A stretch of DNA of 64,000 bases, from contig NZ_JAPWKB010000005.1 of the NCBI RefSeq assembly GCF_028283785.1, forward strand, positions 558,001 through 622,000, read 5' to 3'. The DNA comes from Paraburkholderia sp. (GTDB lineage: Bacteria > Pseudomonadota > Gammaproteobacteria > Burkholderiales > Burkholderiaceae). This document shows, piece after piece, positions 33,314-42,227 of the stretch. Each line of letters opens with the position of its first letter. The stretch's first letter is position 1. The notes beneath the pieces were generated by a model. It made no database searches. It saw nothing but the letters and a program-made list of their open reading frames with translations, and was not told the origin of the DNA. Made by a program: the position numbers and the translations under genes.

Positions 33314-33514
33314 AGCTCTAGTATCTCGGCCTCGCTGTTTTCGACGTGGCCCTGGCGATGTAAGTCACTCGAAAGCACGCGTCCTGCCGCACCCCGAATC
33401 ACACCAAGTCCAGTCGCACCGGAAGCCGCGAAATCGAATGCGCTTCCGGCGGCTGGCATTGCAGGATCGCGACGTCACTCGCGCGATTCACGCTTTATCA
33501 CGGAGCTTACGAGT

Positions 33515-34684
33515 ATGAAGAAGTCTTTGCTGGCGATTGCCCTGTCAGGCACTTTCGCGCTGTCCGCACATGCGCAAAATAGCGTCACGCTGTATGGCCT
33601 GATCGATACGGGTCTGGTCTATACCAACAATCAAAGCGGCCACAGCAACTGGCAACAATCGAGCAGCACGACCCAGAACACGGTGTTCGGCCTTAAAGGT
33701 TCGGAAGATTTGGGCGGCGGTCTGCATGCGATTTTCAAGCTCGAGCAAGGCTTCAATCTGAACAACGGCAGCCAGGCATTTTCCGGCGACGGATTCGGTT
33801 CGCAGGCATGGGTCGGTTTGCAAAGCGATCAATACGGCACGGTCACGTTGGGTCGCCAGTTCGACGTGCTCAACGATCTGCTTGGTCCGTTGACGGCGGG
33901 CAGCAATGCGTGGGGCGGCAGTCTCGCCGCGCATCCGTTCGAGAACGACAACCTGGCCGCCGATTCGGTCGTGATCAACAATGCCGTCAAATACGTGAGC
34001 CCGACGATTCGCGGCGTGACCGTCGAGACCATGTATGCAATGAGCAACAAGGCGGGCGGCTTCTCGAACAATCGCGCGTACGGCTTCAGCGCATCGTATG
34101 CGCAAGGCCCGTTGAATCTCGCGGCAGGTTATCTGCAGATGAACAATCCGGGCGGCGGCACGCTCGGCACCAACACCAGCAGCGGCGCAGTGTCGGAAAC
34201 CGACGGCAGTGCGAACTTCATCGCGCAACGTCAACGGGTATGGGGCGTCGGTGGTAACTATTCGTTCGGTCCCGCAACGGTGGGGCTGGTGTGGAGCCAT
34301 ACGCAGATCGACGATATGTCGAGCGTCATCGCGCTTGGCCTCGGCAGCTACATGCCGCTGGGCGGCACGCTGCGTCTGGATAACTACGAACTCAACGCGA
34401 AGTACGCGATCACGCCCGCATGGACCGTGTCCGGCGCGTACACGTTCACCGACGGCGCATACAGCAACGGCTCGACCAACGCGTCGCCGGTGTGGAATTC
34501 GGTGATGCTGCAAACGGATTACGCGCTCAGCAAACGCACCGACGTCTACCTCGAAAGCGTCTATCAGCACGTGCATGGCGCGCCCGCCGGTTCGGTGCTC
34601 GGCGATGCGATGGTGAACACGCTGTCGCCGTCGTCGACGGGTTCGCAACTGGCGGTCGCCGTGGGCTTGCGTCACCAGTTCTGA
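33515..34684 (+). CDS. Gram-negative porin (Burkholderia OmpC/Opc-like, porin_4)
   Basis: A 389-residue outer-membrane trimeric porin. Residues 1-20 are a signal peptide ending SAHA, followed by QNSVTLYGLIDTGLVYTNN, the typical first strand of Burkholderiales porins. FGLKGSEDLGGGLHAIFKLE and WVGLQSDQYGTVTLGRQFD are family landmarks, and the last residues VGLRHQF end in Phe as needed for outer-membrane insertion. GGAG-type Shine-Dalgarno lies upstream. It is monocistronic, with a terminator at 34702-34739. It permits passive uptake of small hydrophilic solutes. Confidence 0.95.
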   Translation: MKKSLLAIALSGTFALSAHAQNSVTLYGLIDTGLVYTNNQSGHSNWQQSSSTTQNTVFGLKGSEDLGGGLHAIFKLEQGFNLNNGSQAFSGDGFGSQAWVGLQSDQYGTVTLGRQFDVLNDLLGPLTAGSNAWGGSLAAHPFENDNLAADSVVINNAVKYVSPTIRGVTVETMYAMSNKAGGFSNNRAYGFSASYAQGPLNLAAGYLQMNNPGGGTLGTNTSSGAVSETDGSANFIAQRQRVWGVGGNYSFGPATVGLVWSHTQIDDMSSVIALGLGSYMPLGGTLRLDNYELNAKYAITPAWTVSGAYTFTDGAYSNGSTNASPVWNSVMLQTDYALSKRTDVYLESVYQHVHGAPAGSVLGDAMVNTLSPSSTGSQLAVAVGLRHQF

Positions 34685-34701
34685 TCGTCCCGGTCAAACG
34701 G

Positions 34702-34739
34702 AAAAACGGCATGCGCGTCACGCGTCATGCCGTTTTTTT
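34702..34739. terminator. Bidirectional terminator between porin and lipoprotein genes
   Basis: AAAAACGGCATG and CATGCCGTTTTTTT pair around a GC-rich centre, with T runs possible on both strands. It serves the convergent porin and Gly-rich lipoprotein genes. Confidence 0.88.
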
Positions 34740-34773
34740 CGCCGTTTGCGACCTGAAGCGCGAACCGCCGCGC

Positions 34774-36156
34774 TTACTTCTTCACGCCGAGCACGCTGCC
34801 GAGTGTCGATGTCACGCCGCTCAGCAAGCCACCCGTCGTCGCGCTCGATGCCGACGAACCGGTGCTGCCCGACAAGCCGACACCCGCGCCGACGCTGACG
34901 GTTTGCGCCGGAGCGGCGGTCGTCGAGGTAGTGCCGGTCTTCACGCCGACCGCGCCCGTTACCGCGCCCACCACGTTCACCGTCGATGAGACGAGCGTGC
35001 CTGCGGTGCCGCTGGTCGATACGCCCAACGTCCCGCCGACCAGGCTGCTGACAGCGGACAGCGGCGATGTCGAACCGGTCGTCGAGCCCGATCCGCTCAG
35101 GCCGCCCGTCAACGATGCGAGGCTCACGCTGCTGCCGCCCGTCACGAGTCCGCCGGTCGATGCCAACGCGGCGCCGGTCGTCGAGACCAGATTGCCGACG
35201 CTCGCCGTCACCGCATTGCCGCTCGCGCCGGACAGCTTCGAGCCGACACCCGATACGCCGTTGCCGAGCGTGCTCACCAGCCCGTTCACCGGCGTGCCGA
35301 GGCCGGTCGCGCTGCCGACGGTTTGCGTCGTCGTGCTCGCGAACGTGGTGATCGGCGTGATCGCGCTGCTGACCTGCTGCGTCAGTTGCTGGACTGGCGC
35401 GCTGGAGATCGCCGTGCCGAGTCCGCTGCCGGTATCCGTCACCGCGCCGCCGATCGTGCTGACCACCTGGCCTGCGGGATTCGTGACCACGCCCAGCGCC
35501 GACAACGGACCGCTGCCGAGGCTGCTGACTGCGGTGCCCGCGCTGCCGACCGCGTCGCCGGTCTTTTCGACCACGCCGCCAAGGCTGTTCGCGGTCGTGC
35601 CGAGCGGATTCGCCGTCGAGCCGATCGAGCCGAGGCCCGCCGCAACGCCGTCGCCGAGCGTGGAAACCGCACCGCCCAGGTTCGTCACCACGCCGCCCAG
35701 CGCGTTGGTGGTTGCCGTGCCCAGCAGCGGCAGATTCGCCGCGCCGAGCGCCGTACCGACCGCGGACACCGTGTCGCCCGCTGCGGTGACGACGTTGCCC
35801 GATTTCGCCGCGACCGCCGCAATCGGCAACGGATTGGCCGGATCGTTGCCGCCCGTGCCGCCGCCATTGCCACCGTTGCCGCCGCTGCCACCGCCACCGC
35901 CCGATCCGCCCGAGTGGCTGACCGCCGACGTCGCGCCGACCCCGGCCGTCGCCACGGTGCCGACATCGGTGCTGGTGCCCGCGCTCGCGCTCAGGCCGGT
36001 GCTGCCTTCAGTGGCAATGGCGCCGCCATTGCTGCCGCTGTCGGTGGATTTACTCGTCGTGCCGGAACCGCCGCACGCGGCGAGTGCCAACAACGCTGCG
36101 GCGGCCGTTGCGACGGCGGTTTTGCGAATGACTTCGCTATAGATTTGATTCGTCAT
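34774..36156 (-). CDS. Gly/Ser/Thr/Val-rich repetitive lipoprotein (collagen-like annotation class)
   Basis: A 460-residue exported lipoprotein. The lipobox LALAAC places the lipid-modified Cys at residue 28. A glycine stretch follows (GGSGGGGGSGGNGG near 100), then about 350 residues of low-complexity repeats built from motifs such as LGGVVTNLGGAVSTLGDGV and VSSLGSG, with no aromatic-rich core. Such proteins are commonly annotated in Burkholderia as collagen-like triple-helix proteins, but I see no regular Gly-X-Y run; an alternating beta or coiled arrangement is equally possible. It probably sits at the cell surface. The start ATG at 36156 has GAGAG upstream. It is convergent with the porin. 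Confidence 0.75.
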   Translation of the reverse strand: MTNQIYSEVIRKTAVATAAAALLALAACGGSGTTSKSTDSGSNGGAIATEGSTGLSASAGTSTDVGTVATAGVGATSAVSHSGGSGGGGGSGGNGGNGGGTGGNDPANPLPIAAVAAKSGNVVTAAGDTVSAVGTALGAANLPLLGTATTNALGGVVTNLGGAVSTLGDGVAAGLGSIGSTANPLGTTANSLGGVVEKTGDAVGSAGTAVSSLGSGPLSALGVVTNPAGQVVSTIGGAVTDTGSGLGTAISSAPVQQLTQQVSSAITPITTFASTTTQTVGSATGLGTPVNGLVSTLGNGVSGVGSKLSGASGNAVTASVGNLVSTTGAALASTGGLVTGGSSVSLASLTGGLSGSGSTTGSTSPLSAVSSLVGGTLGVSTSGTAGTLVSSTVNVVGAVTGAVGVKTGTTSTTAAPAQTVSVGAGVGLSGSTGSSASSATTGGLLSGVTSTLGSVLGVKK

Positions 36157-36876
36157 GGTTTCTCTCAGGTTTGCACGTTTTGATTCCCGGATGCCGCTTC
36201 GATGGCGGACATTCCGCATCCAGATTTTTTCGCGGACGAGCGTTACCGCACGCCGTTGGCCGGCGTGGGTATCCGCGAGCGACTTAAACCCCGGCGCGAT
36301 TAATCGCGCTTAAGGCCGGCCATGACACACACGCAGATCGTAAATGGATTGATACGCGGCACTGCCGACGCGGGCAGAATGGCGATTACCGGGATGACCC
36401 GTTTCAAGGACTGATTCATGTGCTTCTCGGAACTCGGATAGTTATCAGTGCGAGTCCGTGGACATCGGCTGGCGCGTGCTTTTATCGATACCGCGAATCT
36501 CTCAGTGCTTCGCGGTTCAATAGATTTTTTGATGGGCACGATACCCGGCTGATGCCACAGAACTCCACCGTGCGGTGCTCGAATGGAGCCCGGCCGGAAT
36601 CCCGTAAAGCCGATGCGCGGAACTTCTACCGATGACTTTAAAAACGGGGGTTCTTGAAAAGATTAACGGCAGAAACTCACAAGACCTTACGCTTATTTAC
36701 TCGGGGTTTTCTCTGATCTTTATATGATGAAACCCCGGCATAAACCGGTATTTTATTCCGCGCATGTCGCCACGTTTATTATGGCTCTGTTTAATATACG
36801 TTCCGTTTGAAACGGACAATTCACCCCGATTTTAAAAATATCGCCGGATTCGATTAATCGCGGCGATATTCGGGAA
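36157..36876. other. 720-bp AT-richer intergenic region with palindrome
   Basis: I see no convincing gene. The stretch 36640-36860 is clearly richer in A+T than the surroundings. It contains a 16-bp perfect palindrome GCGCGATTAATCGCGC (36294-36309), and a related CGATTAATCGCGG occurs at 36852-36864 near the end of the zinc-ribbon gene. A 39-codon frame starting at 36421 on the reverse strand has no clear translation signal. The region probably holds the promoter and regulatory sites of the lipoprotein gene. Confidence 0.45.
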
Positions 36877-37218
36877 TCAACTTTTCTTCAGATAGCAGGC
36901 TTTGAGCATGAAATTCCCGGCATCCATCCGGCAATCCACTTCGTGATCGCCGCCGACCAGCCGGATGCTTTTGACCTTGGTGCCCATTTTCAGCGTGATC
37001 GACGAGCCTTTGACTTTCAGGTCTTTTATCAGCACCACGGAATCGCCACCGGCGAGCACGGTGCCGTTGACGTCTTTGACGACGGCCGCGTCGGCGTCGT
37101 CTTCCGTGGCGGCGGCGACCATCGGCCATTCGTGTCCGCAATCCGCGCAAACGTAATGCTCGCTATCCGGATACGTGTTTTCCATCGTGCATTGCGGGCA
37201 GGCCGGGATAGTCGACAT
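36877..37218 (-). CDS. phnA: PhnA/YjdM-family zinc-ribbon protein
   Basis: A 113-residue protein of the PhnA (YjdM) family. A zinc ribbon is formed by Cys7, Cys10, Cys24 and Cys27 (CPQC and CADC), followed by a conserved domain (VKDVNGTVLAGGDSVVLIKD, KGSSITLKMGTKVKSIRLV, DCRMDAGNFMLKACYLKKS). Despite its name the E. coli homologue is not shown to be a phosphonate hydrolase and its role is unsettled. The start ATG at 37218 is preceded by GGAACCC-type sequence. It is monocistronic. Confidence 0.93.
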   Translation of the reverse strand: MSTIPACPQCTMENTYPDSEHYVCADCGHEWPMVAAATEDDADAAVVKDVNGTVLAGGDSVVLIKDLKVKGSSITLKMGTKVKSIRLVGGDHEVDCRMDAGNFMLKACYLKKS

Positions 37219-37322
37219 AGCGGGTTCCAGAGTAAAGCGGGAAAGAGGCGCGCAGTATAAACGCTGGTTCGCGCCCTTCCCGATGTCACCGCGTCGCATG
37301 TCCGCGCGCGTTTCCGATGCCG

Positions 37323-37487
37323 CTACAGATCGAATCCGAGTTGCGCGCGCCCGAGCGGCGTCAGGTCGTCGCTGGTCGCACGGCCGTTGAAATCGACTTC
37401 GAAGTGATCGGTTGGGAAATCCGGCGGGCTTTTGCCTTCCAGAAAGCTCGAACGGTCGCCGTCCTTGCAACGGCGACGCGGCGACGG
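37323..37487 (-). pseudogene. In-frame coding-like remnant directly after the chemoreceptor stop
   Basis: After the TAG of the chemoreceptor gene the same frame stays open for about 54 codons and reads [18 protein letters not shown], then [18 protein letters not shown] and ends FDL before its own TAG at 37323. Codon use is GC3-rich and the sequence looks protein-like, but there is no ATG, GTG or TTG start in the frame. It could be the remnant of a gene truncated by deletion, or a chance open frame. I do not recognise the sequence. Confidence 0.35.
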
Positions 37488-39290
37488 CTAGAAGGTTTCC
37501 CAGTCGGCGGATTCGTCGACGGTGGCGGTTTTCGCGGCGGGCGCAGCGTGGCTCGATGCGGGCTTGGTCGCGGCCGGTTTGACTTCGGATACGGACGGAC
37601 GGTGTGCGTCGCGCGTGCTGTCCTTGCGCGGCGGCGTCGTCGCTTTCGGTGCGGCCTTCGTTGCCGTCTTTGCGACTGGCGCGCTTCGGGTCGCCGCGTT
37701 TTGCGCGGACGCGACGCGCGCCACGGTGCCCGTCGCAAAACCTGCCGACGCCGCCACCTTGAACACGCCGACGGTATCGCGCAACCGGTCGCCCTGGCTT
37801 TCCAGCGCCTGCGCCGCTGCCGCCGATTCCTCGACGAGCGCAGCGTTCTGCTGCGTGACTTCGTCCATTTGCGTGATCGCCTGATTGACCTGTTCGAGTC
37901 CGCGCGACTGCTCGTCGGACGCCGACGCGATTTCGCCCATGATGTCGGTCACGCGCTGCACCGCCTGCATCACGTCGGTCATCGTGCGGCCGGCATCTTC
38001 CACGAGCGTCGAACCGCTGCGAACCTGCTGGACCGAATCGGCGATCAGGTCCTTGATCTCCTTCGCGGCCGTCGACGAGCGCTGCGCGAGGCTGCGTACT
38101 TCGCTCGCGACCACGGCGAAGCCGCGTCCCTGCTCCCCCGCGCGGGCGGCTTCGACCGCGGCGTTGAGCGCCAGAATATTGGTCTGGAAAGCGATGCCTT
38201 CGATGATGCCGGTGATATCCGCGATTCGCGTCGAACTGCCGTTGATATCGCTCATCGTGTCAACGACGCGGCCGACGACCAGGTTGCCGCGCTGCGCGAC
38301 TTCCGACGCCGTCGCCGCCAGCGAACTCGCCTGGCGCGCGTTATCGGCGTTGTTCTTCACGGTCGCGGTCAATTGCTGCATGCTCGACGCGCTCTGCTCC
38401 AGCGACGCCGCCTGCTGCTCGGTGCGCGCGGACAGATCGATATTGCCGGCGGCGATTTCTTTCGCGGCGAGTCCGACCGATTCGGTCGCGGTGCGCACCG
38501 ATGTCATCACGTCGGCGATGCGCACGATCAACGCGTTGAACGCGGTGCCGGTACGGCCGATTTCGTCCATGCGCGCGACCGGCGCGCGCAACGTCAGATC
38601 GAGCGATTCGCTGACCCGTTCGAGCGTCGAGCGAATGCCGTTCAGGCTGCTGCGAATCACCGCGACCAGCCGGGTCGCCATCACCGCCGACAGCAGCAAC
38701 GCGCCGAGCGTGACGGCGAGCATGGTCCAGAAAGCGATCCGGTACGCGGACGCGTTCTGGTCGCGGACATCGGCGGCCGCTTTCATGTTGTACGCAATAT
38801 GCTCGTCGATGCGCGTCTTGACGGCGGCTGCGGCCAACGCGAGCGGCGCACCAGCGGCGAGTGACGCGCGGATGCCGTCGAGATCGCCCGCGTGCGCGTG
38901 TTCGATAAACGGTTGCAGCGTGGTGCGATAGCTGGCGATTGCTGCTTCGTCGGCTTGAGCCATGCGCATGTCGGTGTCGTCGGACACATCGGCCTGCTTG
39001 TAATGCGTCAACGTGTCGTCGAGCTGACGGTTTGCCGTCGCGACCGCTTCGTCCAGCGCCGACTTGTCCGGACTATTCGAGAACACCGCCAGTCGATAGG
39101 CGGCCAGCCGCAGATCGGCGAGATAGCCTTTGGCTGTATCGAGATCCTGAATGCTCGGAATGGTGTCGGCTTCGACCCGTTCGAAACGGGCCTGCGAGCG
39201 CGCCAGTTGCGCGAGGCCGCCCGAACCGACCGCGATCAGCCCCAAAAGCGCCACGGACAACGTAATGATTACGCGTTGAATGATAGTCAT
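37488..39290 (-). CDS. Methyl-accepting chemotaxis protein with C-terminal CheR-docking pentapeptide
   Basis: A 600-residue chemoreceptor. TM1 is at about residues 6-30, a periplasmic four-helix-bundle ligand domain at 31-190 (begins [20 protein letters not shown]), TM2 at about 190-212, a HAMP domain to about 265, and a methylation/signalling domain with the highly conserved hairpin [20 protein letters not shown]. The extreme C terminus after an Ala/Pro/Lys-rich linker is DWETF, the xWxxF pentapeptide that tethers CheR and CheB, so full adaptation is expected. The start ATG at 39290 is chosen because it directly precedes TM1. The ligand is unknown. No other che genes are adjacent. Confidence 0.94.
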   Translation of the reverse strand: MTIIQRVIITLSVALLGLIAVGSGGLAQLARSQARFERVEADTIPSIQDLDTAKGYLADLRLAAYRLAVFSNSPDKSALDEAVATANRQLDDTLTHYKQADVSDDTDMRMAQADEAAIASYRTTLQPFIEHAHAGDLDGIRASLAAGAPLALAAAAVKTRIDEHIAYNMKAAADVRDQNASAYRIAFWTMLAVTLGALLLSAVMATRLVAVIRSSLNGIRSTLERVSESLDLTLRAPVARMDEIGRTGTAFNALIVRIADVMTSVRTATESVGLAAKEIAAGNIDLSARTEQQAASLEQSASSMQQLTATVKNNADNARQASSLAATASEVAQRGNLVVGRVVDTMSDINGSSTRIADITGIIEGIAFQTNILALNAAVEAARAGEQGRGFAVVASEVRSLAQRSSTAAKEIKDLIADSVQQVRSGSTLVEDAGRTMTDVMQAVQRVTDIMGEIASASDEQSRGLEQVNQAITQMDEVTQQNAALVEESAAAAQALESQGDRLRDTVGVFKVAASAGFATGTVARVASAQNAATRSAPVAKTATKAAPKATTPPRKDSTRDAHRPSVSEVKPAATKPASSHAAPAAKTATVDESADWETF

Positions 39291-39485
39291 GAGAGTCTGC
39301 CTTAGTCTGCCTTTCGCGCTGATAACCCCGGAAACCCGGCGCGGCGAATCTGCGCACGCGCACGCCGGTGAGTGCGTGGTCCGGCATGCCGGGTCCACTT
39401 CTGGTTATCGTCAGATGAATGACAGAAATTAAGGGATAACCCTTACTATTTCTTTAGACGAATGGCGGGCGTTGCGAGAACGCCC

Positions 39486-40784
39486 TTACAACGGCTTCAG
39501 CTCGAAGTGATGCCATTGCGGCTGCGCGATCTCGCGCTGCAGCGACACGATCGACGCCTCGGCGAGATCGATTGCGGAAAGAGCTTGCTTGTACCCGGCT
39601 ACGCCCGCTGCGGTTTTGACGAGTTGCACCCGACGCCAGCGCGTCATGCGCAGTGAGTTGTGGGCGAGCGTCAGCGTGTGGACGTCGGCGGCTTGCGCCG
39701 TCATCGGCGTTGCCAACGCGGCCAGATTCACGCCGTCGGCGAGATCGGCGGCATCGAGTACCGCAACCGCCTTGCCGTCTATCGACAGCTGGATGCGGCG
39801 TTCGGGCAAACCCGTCACCTTCAGGATTTGCTGGTTCAACGACGCCGTGAAATCCGTTGTCGAAGCGACGACTTTCGACATCGCGTCGTCCGGAAGCGGC
39901 ATCGGTAATGCGGCGTCGAGTTGATCCCACGATAACGCCGGTCCTCGCGCGATTGCGCGCAATTGCGCATTGGCCGTGGACATGGCCACGCCGCCGCGTG
40001 CATCGATATCCACCGACGACACCAGCGCTGTCGCGCCCCACGCCTCCAGCAACGCCTTCGCCAGCAGAAGACCGCCAGCAGGCACCGGGTGCGTGCGGTC
40101 CGGGAACAGCTTGCTCGCGACGTCCGGTTGAACCGCAGCGAGCCGCCGCAGATCGGACACGACCGGCGCATTCAGATCGGCAACCGTTGCGTCCGATTGC
40201 GATGCGAGATGCGTTACCTGATCGCCGTAGCGGATCAACACATCGTTATAGTCGCCGCCCGTCCACTGCGCGCGCGTGAAGTCATCGTACGGCGATGGAC
40301 GGATCAACGTGAGCCGGGCGTGCGGTGCGACTGTTTTTAGCGTCGTCAATGCCGCGGTGTAGCCAGTCGTAAATGTATCGAGCGCGTGTGGATCGAACGA
40401 CCGGAAACCGCCGTCGTTCATGCCGAACATCATCGTCACCACGGTTGGGTGAAAAGCGGCAACGTCACGGTCGAGCCGTTCGCGCATGTCTCCAGCCAGT
40501 CCGCCGGAAATCTTGTCTTTGCCGACGCCGGAATTGATGAATCTCACCGGCATGTGCGGGTATCGGGTCACCACGTAATCTTCGACCGGCACCGTGTACG
40601 CGCCGCCTTCCGTGATGCTGTCGCCGAGAAACACCACGGTGTCGCCCGCATGCAGAAAGAACGCATTTGCATGCGCTTGCGTGGCGACCAGGCTTGCCGA
40701 CGCGCTGAACGTCAACGCGACGACAGTACGGCGCACCACACGCCAGGGCCTGCATTGAGTCTTGAAAAATCGAGTGCCTTGCAA
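39486..40784 (-). CDS. Exported SGNH/GDSL-family hydrolase
   Basis: A 432-residue secreted esterase. Block I GDSITEGG is at residues 54-61, block III lies in MMFGMNDGG, and the catalytic Asp-His pair is DRTHPVPAGG, so all catalytic residues are present. The C-terminal ~170 residues are an extra domain as in SGNH proteins acting on glycans. The start is uncertain: no ATG is in frame before the signal peptide. TTG at 40784 gives the longest form, and GTG at 40739 would give a clean signal peptide ending THAHANA-like (ATQAHANA). It diverges from an acyltransferase gene; together they suggest O-acylation and deacylation of an envelope polysaccharide. Confidence 0.85.
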   Translation of the reverse strand: MQGTRFFKTQCRPWRVVRRTVVALTFSASASLVATQAHANAFFLHAGDTVVFLGDSITEGGAYTVPVEDYVVTRYPHMPVRFINSGVGKDKISGGLAGDMRERLDRDVAAFHPTVVTMMFGMNDGGFRSFDPHALDTFTTGYTAALTTLKTVAPHARLTLIRPSPYDDFTRAQWTGGDYNDVLIRYGDQVTHLASQSDATVADLNAPVVSDLRRLAAVQPDVASKLFPDRTHPVPAGGLLLAKALLEAWGATALVSSVDIDARGGVAMSTANAQLRAIARGPALSWDQLDAALPMPLPDDAMSKVVASTTDFTASLNQQILKVTGLPERRIQLSIDGKAVAVLDAADLADGVNLAALATPMTAQAADVHTLTLAHNSLRMTRWRRVQLVKTAAGVAGYKQALSAIDLAEASIVSLQREIAQPQWHHFELKPL

Positions 40785-40866
40785 TTCAAAATCCCGATTG
40801 TGCCGCTAAGAAAACGAGTCCTCATGCTAAAGGAAAACAATCGGTGATCCACAAGCAAATGCCCCC

Positions 40867-40895
40867 CCGGTTCAGCCAAACTTTGTCTGAACCGG
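40867..40895. promoter_or_regulatory. 29-bp near-perfect palindrome between divergent SGNH and acyltransferase genes
   Basis: CCGGTTCAG and CTGAACCGG flank CAAA-N-TTTG, with one mismatch pair. It lies between two divergent starts, where a terminator is not needed, so it may be an operator shared by both genes. Confidence 0.5.
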
Positions 40896-40988
40896 TTTGC
40901 CGAGTCCGGCTACCCTTAACGATGGACCTAGCTAAACGCGACGCGTGCAGCGGGCTAACGGGGTAAGTGGTTCAGTCAGGTTTTTAAA

Positions 40989-42161
40989 ATGAAAAGCGAC
41001 ACAACGATAAAATCGTTTGAAGGACTACGCGGCGTCGCGGCTTTGCTCGTTGCCGTGTATCACTTCAACGGTTTTCTGCGACCGGGATCGATTGTCGACA
41101 GCTTCTATCTGCTGGTCGATCTGTTCTTTATCCTGAGCGGATTCGTCATTTTCCGCGCGTATCAAGACGGTCTTTCGACGCCGCGTCAACTCGGTCGCTT
41201 CATGGTGCGACGGTTCGGACGGCTGTATCCGTTACACGCATTCGCGGCACTGTTCTTCGTCGCGGTTACGTGTTCATCGCGGATGCTCAAGGTCGTGATG
41301 ACGCATCTCGGACTCGGTGCTGCGCTTAGCGCGCCGGGCTCGCATGCATTCGACTTGCCGGGCGTACCGGAGATTCTGAGTAATCTGTTCCTGCTTCAAG
41401 GCATCGGTCCGTTTTCGCACTACGAGATCAACGGGCCAAGCTGGAGTATCAGTACCGAGTTCTATACGTATATCGTGCTTGCACTCGGTGTGTACTTCCT
41501 TAAGGGACGCGTGCGCATGATTGCGTTTTCCGTCATCGCGGCGGTCGGGCTTGCGCTTGCGTTCTACGGCTCCGTTCATGCCGACGCGTGCCTGCAAACC
41601 GGACATTGCCTCGACTCCCATCTTGAGTACGCGTTCCCGCGCTGCCTCGGCGGCTTCTTTCTCGGTGCGATCGCAGACCGGCTGGCGCCGCGTGTGGCGC
41701 TTGCCGGTGAACGCGCGCTGTCGCTCGCGCAAGTCGGCGCAGCGGCACTTGCGCTCTTTATCATGTGGAAGTCGATTTCGATTCCGTCGTATGCGTTCTT
41801 TGGCGTCTTCGCATTTTTTATCGTCGTACTGACGCTGGCGAGCGATATCGGGCCGCTCGCGATGCTGCTCAAAACGCGTGTCTGCCAGTTTCTCGGCAAG
41901 ATCTCGTACTCGATGTATCTGGTCCACGCACCGCTGGTTTTCATCGGTCATCTGACGATGAAGCCGCTACCGCTCGTCGTCAAGTTCGCGGTGCTCGCCG
42001 GTTATCTTGCGTTGGTGATTGCGATTTCCACGCAGACGTTCCGCTTTATCGAAGCGCCCGGCCGCGACTTCGCTCGCAAGCTGTCGAACCGCTGGTTCGG
42101 CGGCGATATTCCGCAGGCGCGTCGCGCCGACGACGAACTTCAGGGTGTGGCAAGGCCATAA
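40989..42161 (+). CDS. Acyltransferase family 3 (OafA/YrhL-type) membrane protein
   Basis: A 390-residue inner-membrane O-acyltransferase with about ten spans. The N-terminal motif FEGLRGVAALLVAVYHF contains the essential His; RRFGRLYPLH and WSISTEFYTY are further family landmarks, and the C-terminal helix pair contains SYSMYLVHAPLVF. It moves acetyl or other acyl groups from the cytoplasm to periplasmic polysaccharide. Its neighbours (divergent SGNH hydrolase; convergent sialidase-fold protein and EpsG-like polymerase) form an exopolysaccharide-type cluster. The stop codon lies in the A-run of the terminator stem at 42166. Confidence 0.93.
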   Translation: MKSDTTIKSFEGLRGVAALLVAVYHFNGFLRPGSIVDSFYLLVDLFFILSGFVIFRAYQDGLSTPRQLGRFMVRRFGRLYPLHAFAALFFVAVTCSSRMLKVVMTHLGLGAALSAPGSHAFDLPGVPEILSNLFLLQGIGPFSHYEINGPSWSISTEFYTYIVLALGVYFLKGRVRMIAFSVIAAVGLALAFYGSVHADACLQTGHCLDSHLEYAFPRCLGGFFLGAIADRLAPRVALAGERALSLAQVGAAALALFIMWKSISIPSYAFFGVFAFFIVVLTLASDIGPLAMLLKTRVCQFLGKISYSMYLVHAPLVFIGHLTMKPLPLVVKFAVLAGYLALVIAISTQTFRFIEAPGRDFARKLSNRWFGGDIPQARRADDELQGVARP

Positions 42162-42165
42162 AAAA

Positions 42166-42194
42166 ACGGCCGCATCGCGTTGCGATGCGGCCGT
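42166..42194 (-). terminator. Rho-independent terminator of the sialidase-fold gene
   Basis: A 13-bp perfect stem ACGGCCGCATCGC with a 3-nt loop; the T run follows on the reverse strand. On the plus strand it may also serve the acyltransferase gene, which ends 4 bp before it. Confidence 0.88.
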
Positions 42195-42227
42195 CTGAAA
42201 TAGTTCCGGCAAAGACTTCCCGTCGTC

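Noticed and set aside
34862..36142. 426-aa plus-strand frame rich in Pro, Val and Thr
   Set aside because: Antisense shadow of the repetitive lipoprotein gene, which has a signal peptide, lipobox and ribosome site.
36300..36539. 79-aa reverse frame in the AT-richer intergenic region
   Set aside because: Weak translation signal and no recognisable pattern; kept only as a remark in the region entry.
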